A stretch of 64,000 bases of DNA from Candidatus Synoicihabitans palmerolidicus (GCA_020809425.1 JAGGDC010000001.1:1364001-1428000), one strand, 5' to 3'. Numbered from the stretch's first letter, positions 30,247 through 40,957 are shown. Numbers and translations: made by a program. The notes: a model not told the origin generated them from the sequence alone.

Positions 30247-31249
30247 GTGGAGCTCACGACCGACCTTTTTGACTAAGAGCTACCCGACCGACTCATCGCG
30301 CAAACGCCCGCCGCGCGGCGTGACGACTCCCGCCCGCTCATTATGGACCGAGCCAAGCAGACCGTCCCCCACCATTTTCTCGACCTGCCATCGTTTCTTG
30401 GATCCAACGATATCCTGATTCGTAACAACGCGGCCGTGCTCCCCGCCCGCCTGCATGCCGTTCGCCCCACCGGCGGTGCTGTCGAGTGTTTCCTACTGCG
30501 CCCCGAAACCTCCCTCTCCTCCACCGAACAATGGTGGTGCCTGCTGCGCCCGGGTAAACGTCTTGGCATCAACGCCACCTTCGCCCGCCCAAACGGTTTT
30601 AACGCCACCGTGCTACGCAAAGAAGATGACGGAGTCGCCTTGGTCGCCTTCCAGTCAACCCGTTCAGGCGAAACCATGACCGCCGTAGCCAACCGCTGCG
30701 GTAAAATGCCGCTTCCCCTTACGATCACCCGAGATAAAATAGATGCCCGCGCCGGCCAAGATCTCAACCGCTACCAAACCGTCTACGCCGACCGCGCCCG
30801 TCAAGTCGCGGTAGCCGCCCCCACCGCCGGGCTGCACTTTACGCCCTGTGAGCACAGATCTAATCACCGACCACGATATCCACCACGAGGTCTACGAACT
30901 GCCGACCTCCACTCAGCACATTATCCACGATTCCTCCCATCGACGTATCGCCGTCGGCACCACATCGGTTCGAGCCATCGAGGACTTTGTCCAAAAAAAC
31001 CCGGCCCCGCTGGATCGACCTTACCTGGGTGAAGCCGATATCTTCATCTATCCGCCCCGACAACTAGTTGGCGTGGACGCTATGATTGCCAATTTCCACC
31101 AACCCAGATCCACCCTCCTCTGCTTGGTATCCGCCTTCCTCACCCCGGGTCGCACCGAAGGCATCTCCTGGATCAAAGAAATTTACCAAGAGGCTATTTC
31201 GAAAAACTACCGCTTCTTCAGCTACGGAGACGCCATACTGATCATCTGA
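30247..31249 (+). pseudogene. queA: S-adenosylmethionine:tRNA ribosyltransferase-isomerase, inactivated
   Basis: QueA makes epoxyqueuosine in the wobble base of certain tRNAs. From GTG 30247 the N-terminus reads LTTDLFD, then TAA at 30274-30276 where Tyr is expected, then ELPDRLIAQTPAARR. The central part runs well to APTAGLHFTP. There the frame changes, and about 30 codons that normally hold the family's LHVGxGTF motif are missing. Reading resumes at TDLITDHDIHHEVYELP and continues through VGTTSVRAIED and MIANFHQPRSTLLCLVSAF to the stop at 31247-31249. Stop codon, frameshift and loss of a core motif together make it dead. Confidence 0.9.
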
Positions 31250-31328
31250 ACGCGACAAACGGCCCACATAAATCGCCGCCGCCAGTTGCATCTTCTTCGA
31301 AACACTCCTCTCTGCGCATCGTAATAGC

Positions 31329-31591
31329 ATGACCGACCTGCCAAAATTCTTAATAGTTTCGCCGCGATTTCACTGGTCTCCATTATCGCCTACTGGGTCG
31401 CCGCAGGGGCACGCACAGGCTGGAGTATGGACAAAGTCCCCGGGCAACTCGTCGATGAAATTACGGGAATCGAATACACCAAATACGAAGATCGCTTCAT
31501 TCCGGGGATCGACGTGCTGGCGGGCGGAATCGTCGGAGCAGGCATCATCTTCGTCATTGGCCGACTCATACGTAAACCCACCAAAAAGTAA
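31329..31591 (+). pseudogene. Small two-helix membrane protein with disrupted start
   Basis: A frame ending at TAA 31589-31591 encodes about 80 residues. It has one hydrophobic stretch near the start (FAAISLVSIIAYWVAAG), a polar middle (DKVPGQLVDEITGIEY) and a second helix (VLAGGIVGAGIIFVIGRLI). The only suitable ATG (31329) is one base out of frame, after an A-run at 31343-31346. A single-base indel therefore seems to have separated start and body. It sits 8 bp before yceI and was probably co-transcribed with it. Function unknown. Confidence 0.5.
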
Positions 31592-31598
31592 TCTTCAT

Positions 31599-32219
31599 AT
31601 GAACAAAATCATTACCACAACCCTCCTCTCCCTCGCGATTACTGGCGCCTCCTTCGCGTCCCCTATCACGTTTGCTTTCAAGGACCCCAAAGGCGGCAAC
31701 GCCATCCAGTTTCACCTCGACTCCTTGCTCGAGCCCATCGCCGGTAGCGCCGACGGCATCACCGGCACTGTGACTTTCGATCCCGCCGCGCCCTCGGCCA
31801 CCTCCGGGTCCATTGTCGTGGCGGCGCCCTCACTTACTGTGTCCAACAGCACCATGCGCGACCATTTGCTCAGCGCCGGCTGGATCGATGCCGCCGGACA
31901 TCCTGAAATTACGTTCACTATCAGCAGCCTTTCCGCCGTTCAAACTGAGGGAAATACCACCAAAGCGATGGCCAGTGGCAACTTCACCCTCAAAGGCACC
32001 ACGCAGGAAATCGAGATTCCGGTTCAAATCAACTACCTCCCCGGGGCATTTGGCAAACGCATCAATAAACCCGAACTCGGAAGAGACCTCCTCGTCGTGC
32101 TCGGAAAGTTCTCCATCAATCGCTCCGACTTCGGTATCCGCCCGGGACAAAACGAGGATAAAGTCGCCGAAACGATCGAATTCAGCATCGCCGTCGTCGG
32201 CGGCGCACCGAACGCTTGA
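31599..32219 (+). CDS. YceI-family periplasmic lipid-binding-like protein
   Basis: This 206-residue protein has a signal peptide (ITTTLLSLAITGASFA) and a lipocalin-like YceI beta-barrel. Typical phrases are FHLDSLLEPIAGSADGITG, TMRDHLLSAGWIDAAGHPEI (usual form MRDxHLL near the mid-barrel), GNFTLKGTTQEIEIPV and FSINRSDFGI near the end. Such proteins bind polyisoprenoids or fatty amides in the periplasm and are often stress-linked. Start ATG 31599. The frame is intact between two broken genes. Confidence 0.85.
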   Translation: MNKIITTTLLSLAITGASFASPITFAFKDPKGGNAIQFHLDSLLEPIAGSADGITGTVTFDPAAPSATSGSIVVAAPSLTVSNSTMRDHLLSAGWIDAAGHPEITFTISSLSAVQTEGNTTKAMASGNFTLKGTTQEIEIPVQINYLPGAFGKRINKPELGRDLLVVLGKFSINRSDFGIRPGQNEDKVAETIEFSIAVVGGAPNA

Positions 32220-32310
32220 TTCTCACTCCACACCGTTTTCCACTCCCTTATCGGTCGGCTCGCCTGAGCCGACCTTTTCTTTTCCTAGAATTCGCTCCAA
32301 ACTCCGCACC

Positions 32311-32670
32311 ATGACCGAAGACGCCCTGCAGACCCTCATCGAAGATGCGACCTTCGACTACACGATGGGCGAACACAACGCCGCCAAGACCAAAATTAGC
32401 GAAGCAACCTCCGCTGCACCCGACTCCTTCGCCGCTTGGCACGCCAGCGCCGAAATCCACTTAAATCTCGGTGACCTCGATGCAGCCCTCGCCGCCGCGG
32501 AGCGTGGCCACGCCTTACGTCCCGACGACCTGTTCATCAATACGACGCTCTCCCGCATCTGGGTCGGCAAGGGAGACAAGGACGCTGCCGAGAAATTTGG
32601 CGCCCAAGCCAAAATGCTCGGCTGGAAAGAACAGCTCAAATCTCCGCCCGATCAATCCGACGGGCTTTAA
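32311..32670 (+). CDS. Small TPR-domain protein
   Basis: This 119-residue soluble protein is made of about three tetratricopeptide units, for example WHASAEIHLNLGDLDAALAA and then ERGHALRPDDLFINTTL. No signal peptide is seen. It is presumably a protein-protein adaptor with unknown partner. It stands 91 bp after yceI and 80 bp before accA on the same strand. Start ATG 32311. Confidence 0.8.
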   Translation: MTEDALQTLIEDATFDYTMGEHNAAKTKISEATSAAPDSFAAWHASAEIHLNLGDLDAALAAAERGHALRPDDLFINTTLSRIWVGKGDKDAAEKFGAQAKMLGWKEQLKSPPDQSDGL

Positions 32671-32750
32671 GCGAGCCGTCAATTAGCGCAACTCAACGGC
32701 GTTACCACACATTGACAGCAGCGAACTCACCCACCTAGCCTCCGCCGAGA

Positions 32751-33731
32751 ATGGATAAGCCTGCCTACACGCTGGAATTTGAGAAGCCGCTCCGTGAACT
32801 CACGGCACAGCTCGATGGGCTGCGCCAGCAGTCACTGGAAAACAACCTCGATCTCGGCAGTGAAATTGCCGGCATTAAAAAGAAAATCGAGGCGACTCAG
32901 CGCACCATCTACACCAACCTCACTCCGTGGCAACGCGTGCAAATCGCCCGCCACCCTCAGCGCCCCTACTCGCTCGACTACGTCAACACCTTGTGCTCCG
33001 GTTTTCAGGAATTGCACGGCGATCGCTGTTTTGGCGACGATCAGGCCCTCATCGGCGGCACCGGGTTTTTCCAAGGTGACCCCATCATGGTCATCGCCCA
33101 GCAGAAGGGCCGCGAAACCAAGGAGAAGATTGCCCGCAATTTCGGCTCACCGCACCCCGAGGGCTACCGCAAGGCCCTGCGGCTGATGAAACTCGCCGAA
33201 AAATTCGGCATGCCCGTGCTCTGCTTCATCGATACCCAAGGTGCCTACCCCGGCATCGGTTCCGAAGAACGTCACGTCTCCGAAGCCATCGCGGTCAACC
33301 TCCGCGAAATGGCCATGCTTCGCGTCCCCACCATTTCCGTGGTCATCGGCGAGGGCGGATCCGGCGGCGCACTGGGCATCGGCGTGACCAACCGCGTACT
33401 CATGATGGAGAACAGCTACTACTCTGTCATTACTCCGGAAGGCTGTGCCGCGATTCTCTGGCGCGATGCTGCCGCCGCTCCTCTCGCTTCGGATGCCCTG
33501 AAATTGGATTCCGTGTCTCTTGAAAAATTTGGTATCGTCGACGAGGTCGTCTCCGAGCCCTTTGGCGGCGCCCACCAAGACCCCGTCCGTTCGGCCGAAA
33601 CGTTGGGCTACGCCTTACAAAAACACTTGAACGACCTCAGAGGCCTATCGGCGGAAAAACTTCTCGAAACCCGGTATGAGCGATTCCGCCACATAGGTGT
33701 CTACGAGGAGGACTGTGTTGCCCACGCCTGA
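32751..33731 (+). CDS. accA: Acetyl-CoA carboxylase carboxyltransferase subunit alpha
   Basis: This 326-residue subunit, with AccD, transfers the carboxyl group from biotin to acetyl-CoA in the first step of fatty-acid synthesis. The N-terminal helix (LEFEKPLRELTAQLDGLR) and the carboxyltransferase core (HGDRCFGDDQALIGGTG, PHPEGYRKALRLMKLAEKF, FIDTQGAYPGIGSEERHVSE, IGEGGSGGALGIG, YYSVITPEGCAAILWRDA) are all present. Length is standard and the start at ATG 32751 fits. It is monocistronic or read with the small TPR gene. The adjacent downstream gene is broken. Confidence 0.96.
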   Translation: MDKPAYTLEFEKPLRELTAQLDGLRQQSLENNLDLGSEIAGIKKKIEATQRTIYTNLTPWQRVQIARHPQRPYSLDYVNTLCSGFQELHGDRCFGDDQALIGGTGFFQGDPIMVIAQQKGRETKEKIARNFGSPHPEGYRKALRLMKLAEKFGMPVLCFIDTQGAYPGIGSEERHVSEAIAVNLREMAMLRVPTISVVIGEGGSGGALGIGVTNRVLMMENSYYSVITPEGCAAILWRDAAAAPLASDALKLDSVSLEKFGIVDEVVSEPFGGAHQDPVRSAETLGYALQKHLNDLRGLSAEKLLETRYERFRHIGVYEEDCVAHA

Positions 33732-33796
33732 GTCGGAAGCCTCGCGCCCCCATTCAACTGCCCCGCTTGCTTCGCCTTTGGATTGTTGGAGAAATT

Positions 33797-35545
33797 ATGG
33801 CCGCCCTGCGTCTGCTTTGCATGTTGGCCGTGAGCATCTACTTCGTGACCTCAAATTGGTCCACTGGCTTTTTGGCCGGTCACGAGTTCCGTCAGGCGCA
33901 CACGGCCCTCAGTATTGCGTTCATCGATCGGGAGCAGAATTTTTCCATCGCTTACCCCACACCGCTTTTCGGTCCGCCTTGGACCGCTCCCGTGGAGTTC
34001 CCGCTTTTACCCGTGGGCGGCCGCCAAGGTGATGACTTGGACCAGTTGGACCGTCCCCGAAAGTGCCCGTGCCGTTTCCATCGCGTGCTTCTACCTCAGC
34101 TTGCCCGCCATTTTGGGGCTCATTCGCATTTTCCGTCCCACGGATTACCCTGCTCCGTGGATCGTGTTAAGCTGCACCCTACTTCCCCTGTTTTCATCTA
34201 CTACACCCGGTCGATTCTCATCGAATCAACCGCCTTGATGTTCAGCGTTTGGTTCCTCTTGGCCTTCGTTCAGATGTGCCGTCACTCCAGTTGGACTTGG
34301 ATGACAATCGCAGCACTACTCGGTGCCGGCGCGGCGCTGGTGAAAATAACCACCTTTATGGCATGGTGCGGAGGTGCCGCCTGTGGAGGCATCTGGTGGA
34401 GCGTCCAACAGTGGCGAACCTCTTGGATGGGCCGCGTGGCGCCGGTCTGTCATGCTAGGCGTGGGCCGCGCTCTCCTTCCTGGCATTGCCGCAGTATGGT
34501 GGGTTCATACCGCTGATGCGATCAAAGCGGCCTCGCCCGGCGCAGAGTGGCTGCAATCTAAATATCTCGCCGATTTCAATTTCGGCACGTAGAGTGATCG
34601 CACGGACTTCGACGGCACCGTCGAAATGCTATCGCGCATAAGCGATGCCATCATGCCCACTTGGGCGCTCCTGATCATCCTGATTTTTCAGTTTGGTCCT
34701 GGTTTAAACGAAGAGACCTCATGGGGTTGACCTGCCTGCTGTGGTTCGGCGCGGTGTTGATGCCCTTCCCCATGCTCTACCGGATCCACGATTATTACCT
34801 CTACGCCATCGCGCGGCTGCCGATAACCGCGATTAGCGTGGAACTGACCAGCTTGAATCGGTTTCGGCACCTAGCTCGGATTATCCCAGTGGCGGTGTTA
34901 GCCGTCTCCGCGCTGCAACTTTATACCTACCGTCAAGTTTACGCTTTCAATCAATCTGTGGTAAGCAACGGAGGCCATTCGCTCACCTCGTTGATCAAGG
35001 ACCTTCTTCCGGAAGATGAAGTGATTATTCTGCTCGGCACCGACTGGTCCGCCGCTCCCGCCTACTATGCGGATCGTCGCGCCTTTGTGTTACGTGAGAC
35101 TATTGCTCTGGACATCGAAAGCGCGAAGCCACTGCTGGAAATCATCGCCGACTAAAAAATATCATGCCTCTTGGTATCAGGGGCGAGGCGTGACAACATC
35201 GAGGTAATCAAACTCATCACCGAGCGTTTCCAACTTTCCCCGTCTCCTAACATCTCCAACCCTGCGGCCGATCTGTATTTACCCAAGGAATACAGGGCAC
35301 GAATTTTACATCATTTCGCCCGATATCCAAACTATGGTGACGTGACGATTTACGGAGAAAAAGGCCCCGGAACCACCAATGCCGAAGTCGTGACGGATCA
35401 GGAACTTCACTCTGTCACGCCCAACCAAAAGGAAACTCTATTTTTCATCTCCCATCTCGCTCCGATTGCCTACCGCGCCCAGTTCCTGTTCGAGTCCACC
35501 GTCGTCCATGACGAATTTGTGCTCGTAGCGCATCCGTCTTCATAA
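33797..35545 (+). pseudogene. Multi-pass glycosyltransferase (GT39/ArnT-like), many lesions
   Basis: Several hydrophobic segments in shifting frames spell an integral-membrane glycosyltransferase of the dolichyl-phosphate-mannose type. The first luminal loop contains GHEFRQAHTAL (the acidic catalytic position of GT-C enzymes). Then come YYTRSILIESTALMFSVWFL, a middle set of helices and MLYRIHDYYLYAIARLP. Frame breaks occur near 34010, 34195, 34450 and 34690, and an in-frame TAG lies at 34590-34592. The C-terminal soluble part (DEVIILLGTDWSAAPAYYAD) is interrupted near 35153. Such enzymes modify surface glycans or proteins. Confidence 0.7.
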
Positions 35546-35564
35546 ACCGTCTTCATAAATTCAC

Positions 35565-35870
35565 GTGCCCGTGCCCACCGATGCCCAAACGGTGGCGATT
35601 CGGTTTGGACTTCGCCTCGAAAGCTACCAGCAAGACGGCGATCATACTGACGGCGTTCAATTCATGATCCTCGCGCCGGCTCCTTCCGGCGAGTTGCAAA
35701 CTGTTTGAAAACGCGCCCTACGGCCCGCCAAATTTGAGGCAGATCGTGGGATCCAAGAAGGCACGCTCACCTTGCAGCCACCGCTACCTCCTTACCTGAT
35801 TTTTGCCACGGACTCTCTCAGCAACTTAACGTGTGACTGGGCTTTCTGGCGGAAAATCGAGGTGCGTTAG
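35565..35870 (+). pseudogene. Remnant of unidentified protein with in-frame TGA
   Basis: From GTG 35565 a 101-codon frame reads TVAIRFGLRLESYQQDGDHT, then after a TGA (about 35706) continues without shift as KRALRPAKFEADRG. It runs to FATDSLSNLTCDWAFWRK and TAG 35868-35870. The TGA is one base from TGG, and the context fits a Trp. I do not recognise the family. It may be the separated C-terminal domain of the glycosyltransferase region just upstream. Confidence 0.5.
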
Positions 35871-35884
35871 CCGCTACCTCACGC

Positions 35885-36670
35885 TCATTTTACCACCACT
35901 AACTCGCAGCGCGTGGCTCGCTTGGTTTCCGGATCATAGTCCACGAGCACGGCGGACAATCTCACATCATCCTCCGCCACTCCAAACCGGCGAGGCATAC
36001 CATCTAAAAATCGGCCGACGACGGGTTCGACTTCCCGACCCAATACCCCGCGGTAGGGACCTGTCATTCCTACGTCGCTGATATACGCCGTGCCTTTCGG
36101 GCGCACCTCCGCATCTGCCGTCGGCACATGAGTGTGTGTGCCAAACACCCCCAAGGCTCGTCCGTCCAAATACCAACTTAGAGCGATCTTCTCCGACGTC
36201 GCTTCTGCATGGATTTCCACCATCGCTGCGTCCGCCTCTCCAGCCCCCACCGTTTTGGCCAACATCGCATCCGCCTCATGAAACGGGCAATCCGATTTCA
36301 TGTTCACAAAGGTGCGACCCAAGACCGTAAAAACCGCCAATCGGAATCCCTTTTTGGTGAGAATGACATGGTCACGTCCCGGGCAACTCACTGGTAGGTT
36401 GGCCGGCCGACAAACGGTCGGGAATTTATCGATCTCATGCTCCCACCCCCGTTGATCCCATACATGGTCGCCCAACGTGATCGCATCAATCCCCTGCCCC
36501 AACAGCGTCCGAGCAATGGATCCCGTGATACCTGCCCCCGCCCCCGCATTCTCCCCATTGGCGATTACAAAATCCAACTGGTGCTTTTCCCGCAATCGCG
36601 CCACCCACGTTGCCACTTTATCCCGTCCCGGACGACCCACGATATCGCCAATAAATAGAATTCGAATCAC
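35885..36670 (-). CDS. YmdB-like metallophosphoesterase (TIGR00282 family)
   Basis: This 261-residue calcineurin-like phosphoesterase of the YmdB type acts on 2',3'-cyclic nucleotides in studied members. Metal-site motifs are LFIGDIVGRPGRD (Asp), VIANGENAGAGAGI (Asn-Gly-Glu-Asn), TLGDHVWDQ and FGTHTHVPTADAEV. GTG 36670 was chosen because VIRILFIGDIVG is the usual start; the in-frame extension upstream is not conserved. Intact. It is divergent from ilvB with 241 bp between them, in which I see no gene. Confidence 0.92.
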   Translation of the reverse strand: MIRILFIGDIVGRPGRDKVATWVARLREKHQLDFVIANGENAGAGAGITGSIARTLLGQGIDAITLGDHVWDQRGWEHEIDKFPTVCRPANLPVSCPGRDHVILTKKGFRLAVFTVLGRTFVNMKSDCPFHEADAMLAKTVGAGEADAAMVEIHAEATSEKIALSWYLDGRALGVFGTHTHVPTADAEVRPKGTAYISDVGMTGPYRGVLGREVEPVVGRFLDGMPRRFGVAEDDVRLSAVLVDYDPETKRATRCELVVVK

Positions 36671-36911
36671 TTCTCCACTCTTGAAATCAAATAGGGTTAA
36701 ACCAATCGAAAATTTTCCCGATCCTCCCCGACTCACCACCTCACTTTAGTTTCCGTCCCTTGCATTCCCTATTCTCTCACAATGGCAAGGTCACCCCAGA
36801 CTCCGCCCCATCTGCCTCCCACCTCGCGTTCTCTTGCGCCCCGTTTAAGCGCTTGCCAGTGGGGTCTGCGCTACGCTCTGCTCTGTCTCCTTTGTCCAGA
36901 AATAAACCGCT

Positions 36912-38690
36912 ATGAAACCGTCCCCCCAACCCACTAACTGCCCGTCACCTGAAATCGGTCGTAAAATGAACGGTGCCGACGTCGTCGTCGAGAGCCTAAT
37001 TCGCGAGGGTGTGGACGTCATTTTCGCTTATCCCGGTGGCGCATCCCAGGAGCTGCACCAAGCACTCGCGCGCACGGACAAGATCCGCACCATTCTCCCT
37101 CGCCACGAACAGGGCGGTTCCTTCGCCGCCGAAAGCTATGCCCGCGTTAAGGGTGAAGTCGGCGTGTGTATGGCCACCAGCGGCCCCGGCGCCACCAATC
37201 TGGTCTCCGCCATCGCCGACGCTTACATGGACTCAATTCCCATGGTCGCAATCACTGGCCAAGTTTACTCTAAGTTTATCGGTAAGAGTGCTTTCCAGGA
37301 AACTGACTTCTACGGCATGACCTTGCCCATTGTGAAGCACTCCTACTTGGTCATGGATGCCGCCGACTTGCCCCGCATCTTCAAGAAAGCCTTCCATCTC
37401 GCTCGCACCGGTCGCCCCGGTCCCGTCGTAATCGACATCCCCAAAGACGTTCAACAAACCCGTCTGACACCCGTTTTCCCGGCCACCGTCGAGTTTGCCA
37501 ACCCGACCATCAATCATATTCCTTCCGCTTCCGATCCCGAGCTCACTCAAGTGCTTGAGCTCATTGCCAACGCTGAACGCCCCATGCTCTACGTGGGTGG
37601 CGGCATCATCTCGGCCGAAGCCTGCGCCGAACTCAAAACGTTCGCCATCGCCAGCAACATCCCTGTTGCCACCACCCTCATGGGGGTCGGTGCTTTCCCC
37701 GAGTCACATGAGCTCTCCTTACAATGGTTCGGCATGCACGGGGCGGCTTACGGCAACTGGGCTGTCGATCAATGCGACCTGCTCCTCTGCTTTGGTGCCC
37801 GGTTCGACGACCGGATCACGGGCAACGTCGATAAATTCGCCCCCGAGGCCAAACACATCGTCCATATCGACATTGATGCCTCCGAGCACAATAAGAACAA
37901 GGCGGTCCATCTGCCCATCGTAGCCGACATCAAACAAGCTCTGCGTCGCCTTAACGAACTCATCGTCACTCACAGTTTCACGCCCCCCGACACCTCCGCC
38001 TGGCACGACACCGTCAATGCCTGGAAACGCGATCATCCGTTCTCCTACGATGAAAGCCCGCACATCATCTCCCAAGAAGCCATCACGGTGCTCTACGAGC
38101 TGACCAAGGGCGACGCCATCATTACCACCGGCGTTGGCCAACACCAGATGTGGGCCGCTCAGTTCTACCGCTACGATGAGCCCCGCCGCTACATCAGCTC
38201 CCTCGGGCTCGGTGCGATGGGCTTCGGTTACCCGGCCGCCCTCGGTGCCAAAGTCGCCGCGCCCCACAAGCAAGTCGTGGATATCGATGGTGACGGCTCA
38301 TTCGCCATGAACATCCAGGAGCTCGCCACTGCAAAAATCGAAAATATCGCGGCCAAAGCCCTCATTCTGAACAACCAGCACTTGGGCATGGTGGTGCAAT
38401 GGGAAGATCGCTTCTACGGCAGCATCCGTGGCAACACGGTCCTCGGTGACCAGAATAACATCGGCGGTCCCGACAACCCTTCTGCCCTTTACCCCGACTT
38501 CGTTAAAATCGCCGAAGGTTACGGGGTTAAAGGTCGCCAAGTGATCAAAAAGGCCGAGCTCCGCGAAGCCATCCAGGAAATGCTCGATCACGACGGTCCC
38601 TATGTGCTCGACGTCATTGTGCCCTACACCGAGCACGTCATGCCCATGGTTCCCGCCGGTCAAACGGCCAAGGACATGATCCTCAAGTAA
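36912..38690 (+). CDS. ilvB: Acetolactate synthase large (catalytic) subunit
   Basis: This 592-residue thiamine diphosphate enzyme is the first common step of branched-chain amino-acid synthesis. The N-terminal domain holds [13 protein letters not shown] and the catalytic Glu in [16 protein letters not shown]/regulatory parts include [16 protein letters not shown]. The ThDP-binding motif begins [17 protein letters not shown] and closes with [16 protein letters not shown]. Length is normal and the frame intact. The regulatory subunit ilvN is not adjacent; a terminator follows directly, so it is transcribed alone. Confidence 0.95.
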   Translation: MKPSPQPTNCPSPEIGRKMNGADVVVESLIREGVDVIFAYPGGASQELHQALARTDKIRTILPRHEQGGSFAAESYARVKGEVGVCMATSGPGATNLVSAIADAYMDSIPMVAITGQVYSKFIGKSAFQETDFYGMTLPIVKHSYLVMDAADLPRIFKKAFHLARTGRPGPVVIDIPKDVQQTRLTPVFPATVEFANPTINHIPSASDPELTQVLELIANAERPMLYVGGGIISAEACAELKTFAIASNIPVATTLMGVGAFPESHELSLQWFGMHGAAYGNWAVDQCDLLLCFGARFDDRITGNVDKFAPEAKHIVHIDIDASEHNKNKAVHLPIVADIKQALRRLNELIVTHSFTPPDTSAWHDTVNAWKRDHPFSYDESPHIISQEAITVLYELTKGDAIITTGVGQHQMWAAQFYRYDEPRRYISSLGLGAMGFGYPAALGAKVAAPHKQVVDIDGDGSFAMNIQELATAKIENIAAKALILNNQHLGMVVQWEDRFYGSIRGNTVLGDQNNIGGPDNPSALYPDFVKIAEGYGVKGRQVIKKAELREAIQEMLDHDGPYVLDVIVPYTEHVMPMVPAGQTAKDMILK

Positions 38691-38722
38691 GACTTCACCG
38701 TCTCTTCCATTGACCGAAAAAG

Positions 38723-38747
38723 CCCGAGCATTTCGCTCGGGTTTTTT
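38723..38747 (+). terminator. Rho-independent terminator of ilvB
   Basis: The stem CCCGAGC/GCTCGGG with a 5-nt loop is followed by six T, 33 bp after the ilvB stop. On the other strand the A-run before the stem gives a weaker U-tract, so it may also stop the convergent sigma/DUF6768 transcript. Confidence 0.92.
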
Positions 38748-38786
38748 ATTGCGTGATGACCGACGCCGTCTCGCGTCGACGGAATC

Positions 38787-39146
38787 TCACCTCTCCCTAC
38801 TGATCAAAAGCAGCTCAACCCGCTTGATCTCTCGCAGCACGCGGTTGCTGTGCATCTCCATCCAAAACCATACCTTCATAAAGGAGATGAAGATCAACGT
38901 GAACAGGCATAGTCCGCCCCATAAAAGCTGCTCGCGCACGATTTCCGCTCCGAAAAATAGGAAGCCGGACCATATTCCGACCGCCAAGAACCCCACGCTA
39001 AAAAACACCGCGATTAGATTGGTCCAGCTGTTGCGACCGCGAAACGCGGTGACCAGTTCCTCGGCGAGATTGGGCTCGTCAATCAAAGTCGTGCCCTCAG
39101 TGCTGCCGCGGAGCGCGGCTTGAATTTTTTTATCCAGATCATTCAT
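38787..39146 (-). CDS. Two-TM membrane protein encoded with an ECF sigma factor (DUF6768-type)
   Basis: This 119-residue protein has an N-terminal cytosolic stretch (MNDLDKKIQAALRGSTEG). Two hydrophobic helices follow (LIAVFFSVGFLAVGIWSGFL and LLWGGLCLFTLIFISFM), then a charged tail ending IKRVELLLISRE. Its ATG overlaps the sigma-factor stop by four bases (ATGA), so the two are translationally coupled. Proteins of this form accompany PVC ECF sigma factors and may tether or modulate them; that role is inference from position. Confidence 0.8.
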   Translation of the reverse strand: MNDLDKKIQAALRGSTEGTTLIDEPNLAEELVTAFRGRNSWTNLIAVFFSVGFLAVGIWSGFLFFGAEIVREQLLWGGLCLFTLIFISFMKVWFWMEMHSNRVLREIKRVELLLISRER

Positions 39147-39697
39147 GATGTTATCCTTTCACTCTTACGCTTGAGTTGCTCTCGGGTAGTATGAAGACGG
39201 GATTTGATCGTGCCTTCTGGCACCGCCAACACCTCGGCCACTTCCGCGACCGAAAGACCTGTCTCATAAAAAAGATGGAGCAGTTCCCTAGCTCCTGGTT
39301 CCAAGCTCGCAATGGCCTCTCTCAATGCTACCACGTCAGTCGACTCCCCGCTGCTCTTCGTTGGTTCCGTCGACTCGGCTTCATCCTCCATCACCTTCCG
39401 CCTGGTCCGGTCTACCCGGCGCCGCTTGACCCAATCGGCGCATCGACGTTCCACGATCCGCAACGCCCAGCGAGAGAAACACGCCGGATCGCCCAAGCTT
39501 TTAAGTCCTCGAGCAATGGCGACCCACGCATCCTGAGCCACCTCGCTGGCTTCCAAGTCGTGATCCACCCGCAATCGTGCCCACCGCCAGAAATCAGCCC
39601 GCCACAAGTCGTGCAATTCCCGAAACGCGTCTTCGTCGCCGCCTTGCGCGGAAATCACGAGCCACTCGGTTAATACTTGGCGGGAGTTTCTTTTCAT
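39143..39697 (-). CDS. ECF-type RNA polymerase sigma factor
   Basis: This 184-residue sigma-70-family protein has region 2 (DEDAFRELHDLWRADFWRWA, then SEVAQDAWVAIARGLKSL) and region 4 (LLHLFYETGLSVAEVAEVL, followed by EGTIKSRLHTTREQLKRK). It directs RNA polymerase to a small stress-type regulon. Start ATG 39697. It is coupled to the membrane protein downstream. Both members are intact, unlike the second sigma/anti-sigma pair at 62.3-63.8 kb. Confidence 0.9.
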   Translation of the reverse strand: MKRNSRQVLTEWLVISAQGGDEDAFRELHDLWRADFWRWARLRVDHDLEASEVAQDAWVAIARGLKSLGDPACFSRWALRIVERRCADWVKRRRVDRTRRKVMEDEAESTEPTKSSGESTDVVALREAIASLEPGARELLHLFYETGLSVAEVAEVLAVPEGTIKSRLHTTREQLKRKSERITS

Positions 39698-39783
39698 GCC
39701 GTTTCACCCCAAAGGTCGCGCCACCTCGCGCCCCGGTTATAATATTTCACAAATACCACTTACGCTCGGTGCGTCCCACACCT

Positions 39784-40957
39784 CTATTTCCCACGCATCA
39801 CGTAAACACCATCCCAGTCAGCTGCCGGCGGGTTAGCCATCATTTCGCCCACAATCCCTCGGTATACCAACGACGGACTGCTCTTCACTCCCAACGCAGG
39901 GTTCGGCTGCAGTGGCTCCAACCGCGCACTTCGCTCAAATAACTTTAGTGCTCCAGTCCAATCCCAATCATAGTACATAGTATTTCTTCATGCCGTGGTC
40001 AAACAAGCTCAGGCACTCCAACGTCTGATCACTCACCTTCTCCCGCAATCCCACGATCTCATGAATCGGTACCGGTTGGGAACGTCCGGCCACGACGATT
40101 CGTCCCAACGGTCTAAATAGGATGCGTTCTCCCTCGTGTTTTTCACAGGATAGTTTCGTCGACTCCGCCACCATCGTGAACGCCCCCCAAGCCTTCGTGC
40201 CACTCTCCATTCGCGCTGCCAAATTTACGTTATCACCCATCATGGTGTAATTGAACCGAGTCCGGCTCCCCATGTTGCCGATCATGCACATCCCGGTGTT
40301 CAACCCGATTCGAGTTCGCATGCCGTGCACCATCTTGGGCCACTTGTCTCCTTCGGCCGTCCACTTCTCCCGCAACTCATCCAAACTCTGATGCACCAAC
40401 TGGGTGGTCAGACAGGCCTTGTAAGCGTGTTCCGTCAGATCAACCGGGGCGCCAAACATCGCCACCACCGATGTATTTATCCAGCGTCCCTCCCTGCGCC
40501 TGAATTATGTCCGTGCAAACCGTCAAATACTCGTTGAGCAACTCACCGAGCTGCTGGGAACTCAACACCTCCGAAAACGAGGGAAAACTCTGAATGTCCG
40601 AAAAATAGGGCGTGATCTCCGCATCGTGTCCGCCCAACTCAGGGTCCTTCCCGGAATTCACCATCGATTCCACCACCGTGGGAGACACAGGTAGGTTCCC
40701 AACATCCCTTTGATTCGCCCTTTGGCCTTCTGCTCTTGAATCACCTGCCAGCCGACCGCCACCAGCGTGGTCGACAGCGCCGATCCGATCGGCGATATTA
40801 AGGGCAACACCCAGCTCTATTGCTTAAACCAATACAAAGAAAGCCCCACGTAACCCACCAGCAGCAAAGCCGCCAACCCCCGGGCCAACAAACTGCGTTT
40901 GCCTCCTCACGCCGCCATCCGCGTTACCATGATGGTGAAACCCAAAACCACCAGGTA
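39784..40957 (-). pseudogene. Adenylate/guanylate cyclase (class III) with TPR tail, truncated and frameshifted
   Basis: Right of 40957 the gene is cut by an ISNCY-like element. The remainder has the end of a hydrophobic sensor part (probably CHASE2), then GMLGTYLSPTVVESMVNSG. The cyclase catalytic domain follows: ITPYFSDIQSFPSFSEVL with the metal Asp, then LDKYIGG and MFGAPVDL after a shift near 40470. The domain continues with RIGLNTGMCMIGNMGSRTRF and MMGDNVNLAARMESGTK. A stop and shift near 39970 separate a TPR-like tail (WDWTGALKLFERSARLEPLQ). It would have made cyclic nucleotide in response to an unknown signal. At least three lesions besides truncation. Confidence 0.8.

Noticed and set aside
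36740..36911. Attenuator or riboswitch ahead of ilvB
   Set aside because: No leader peptide rich in Leu/Ile/Val, no terminator/antiterminator pair and no known riboswitch core could be found in the 170 bp.
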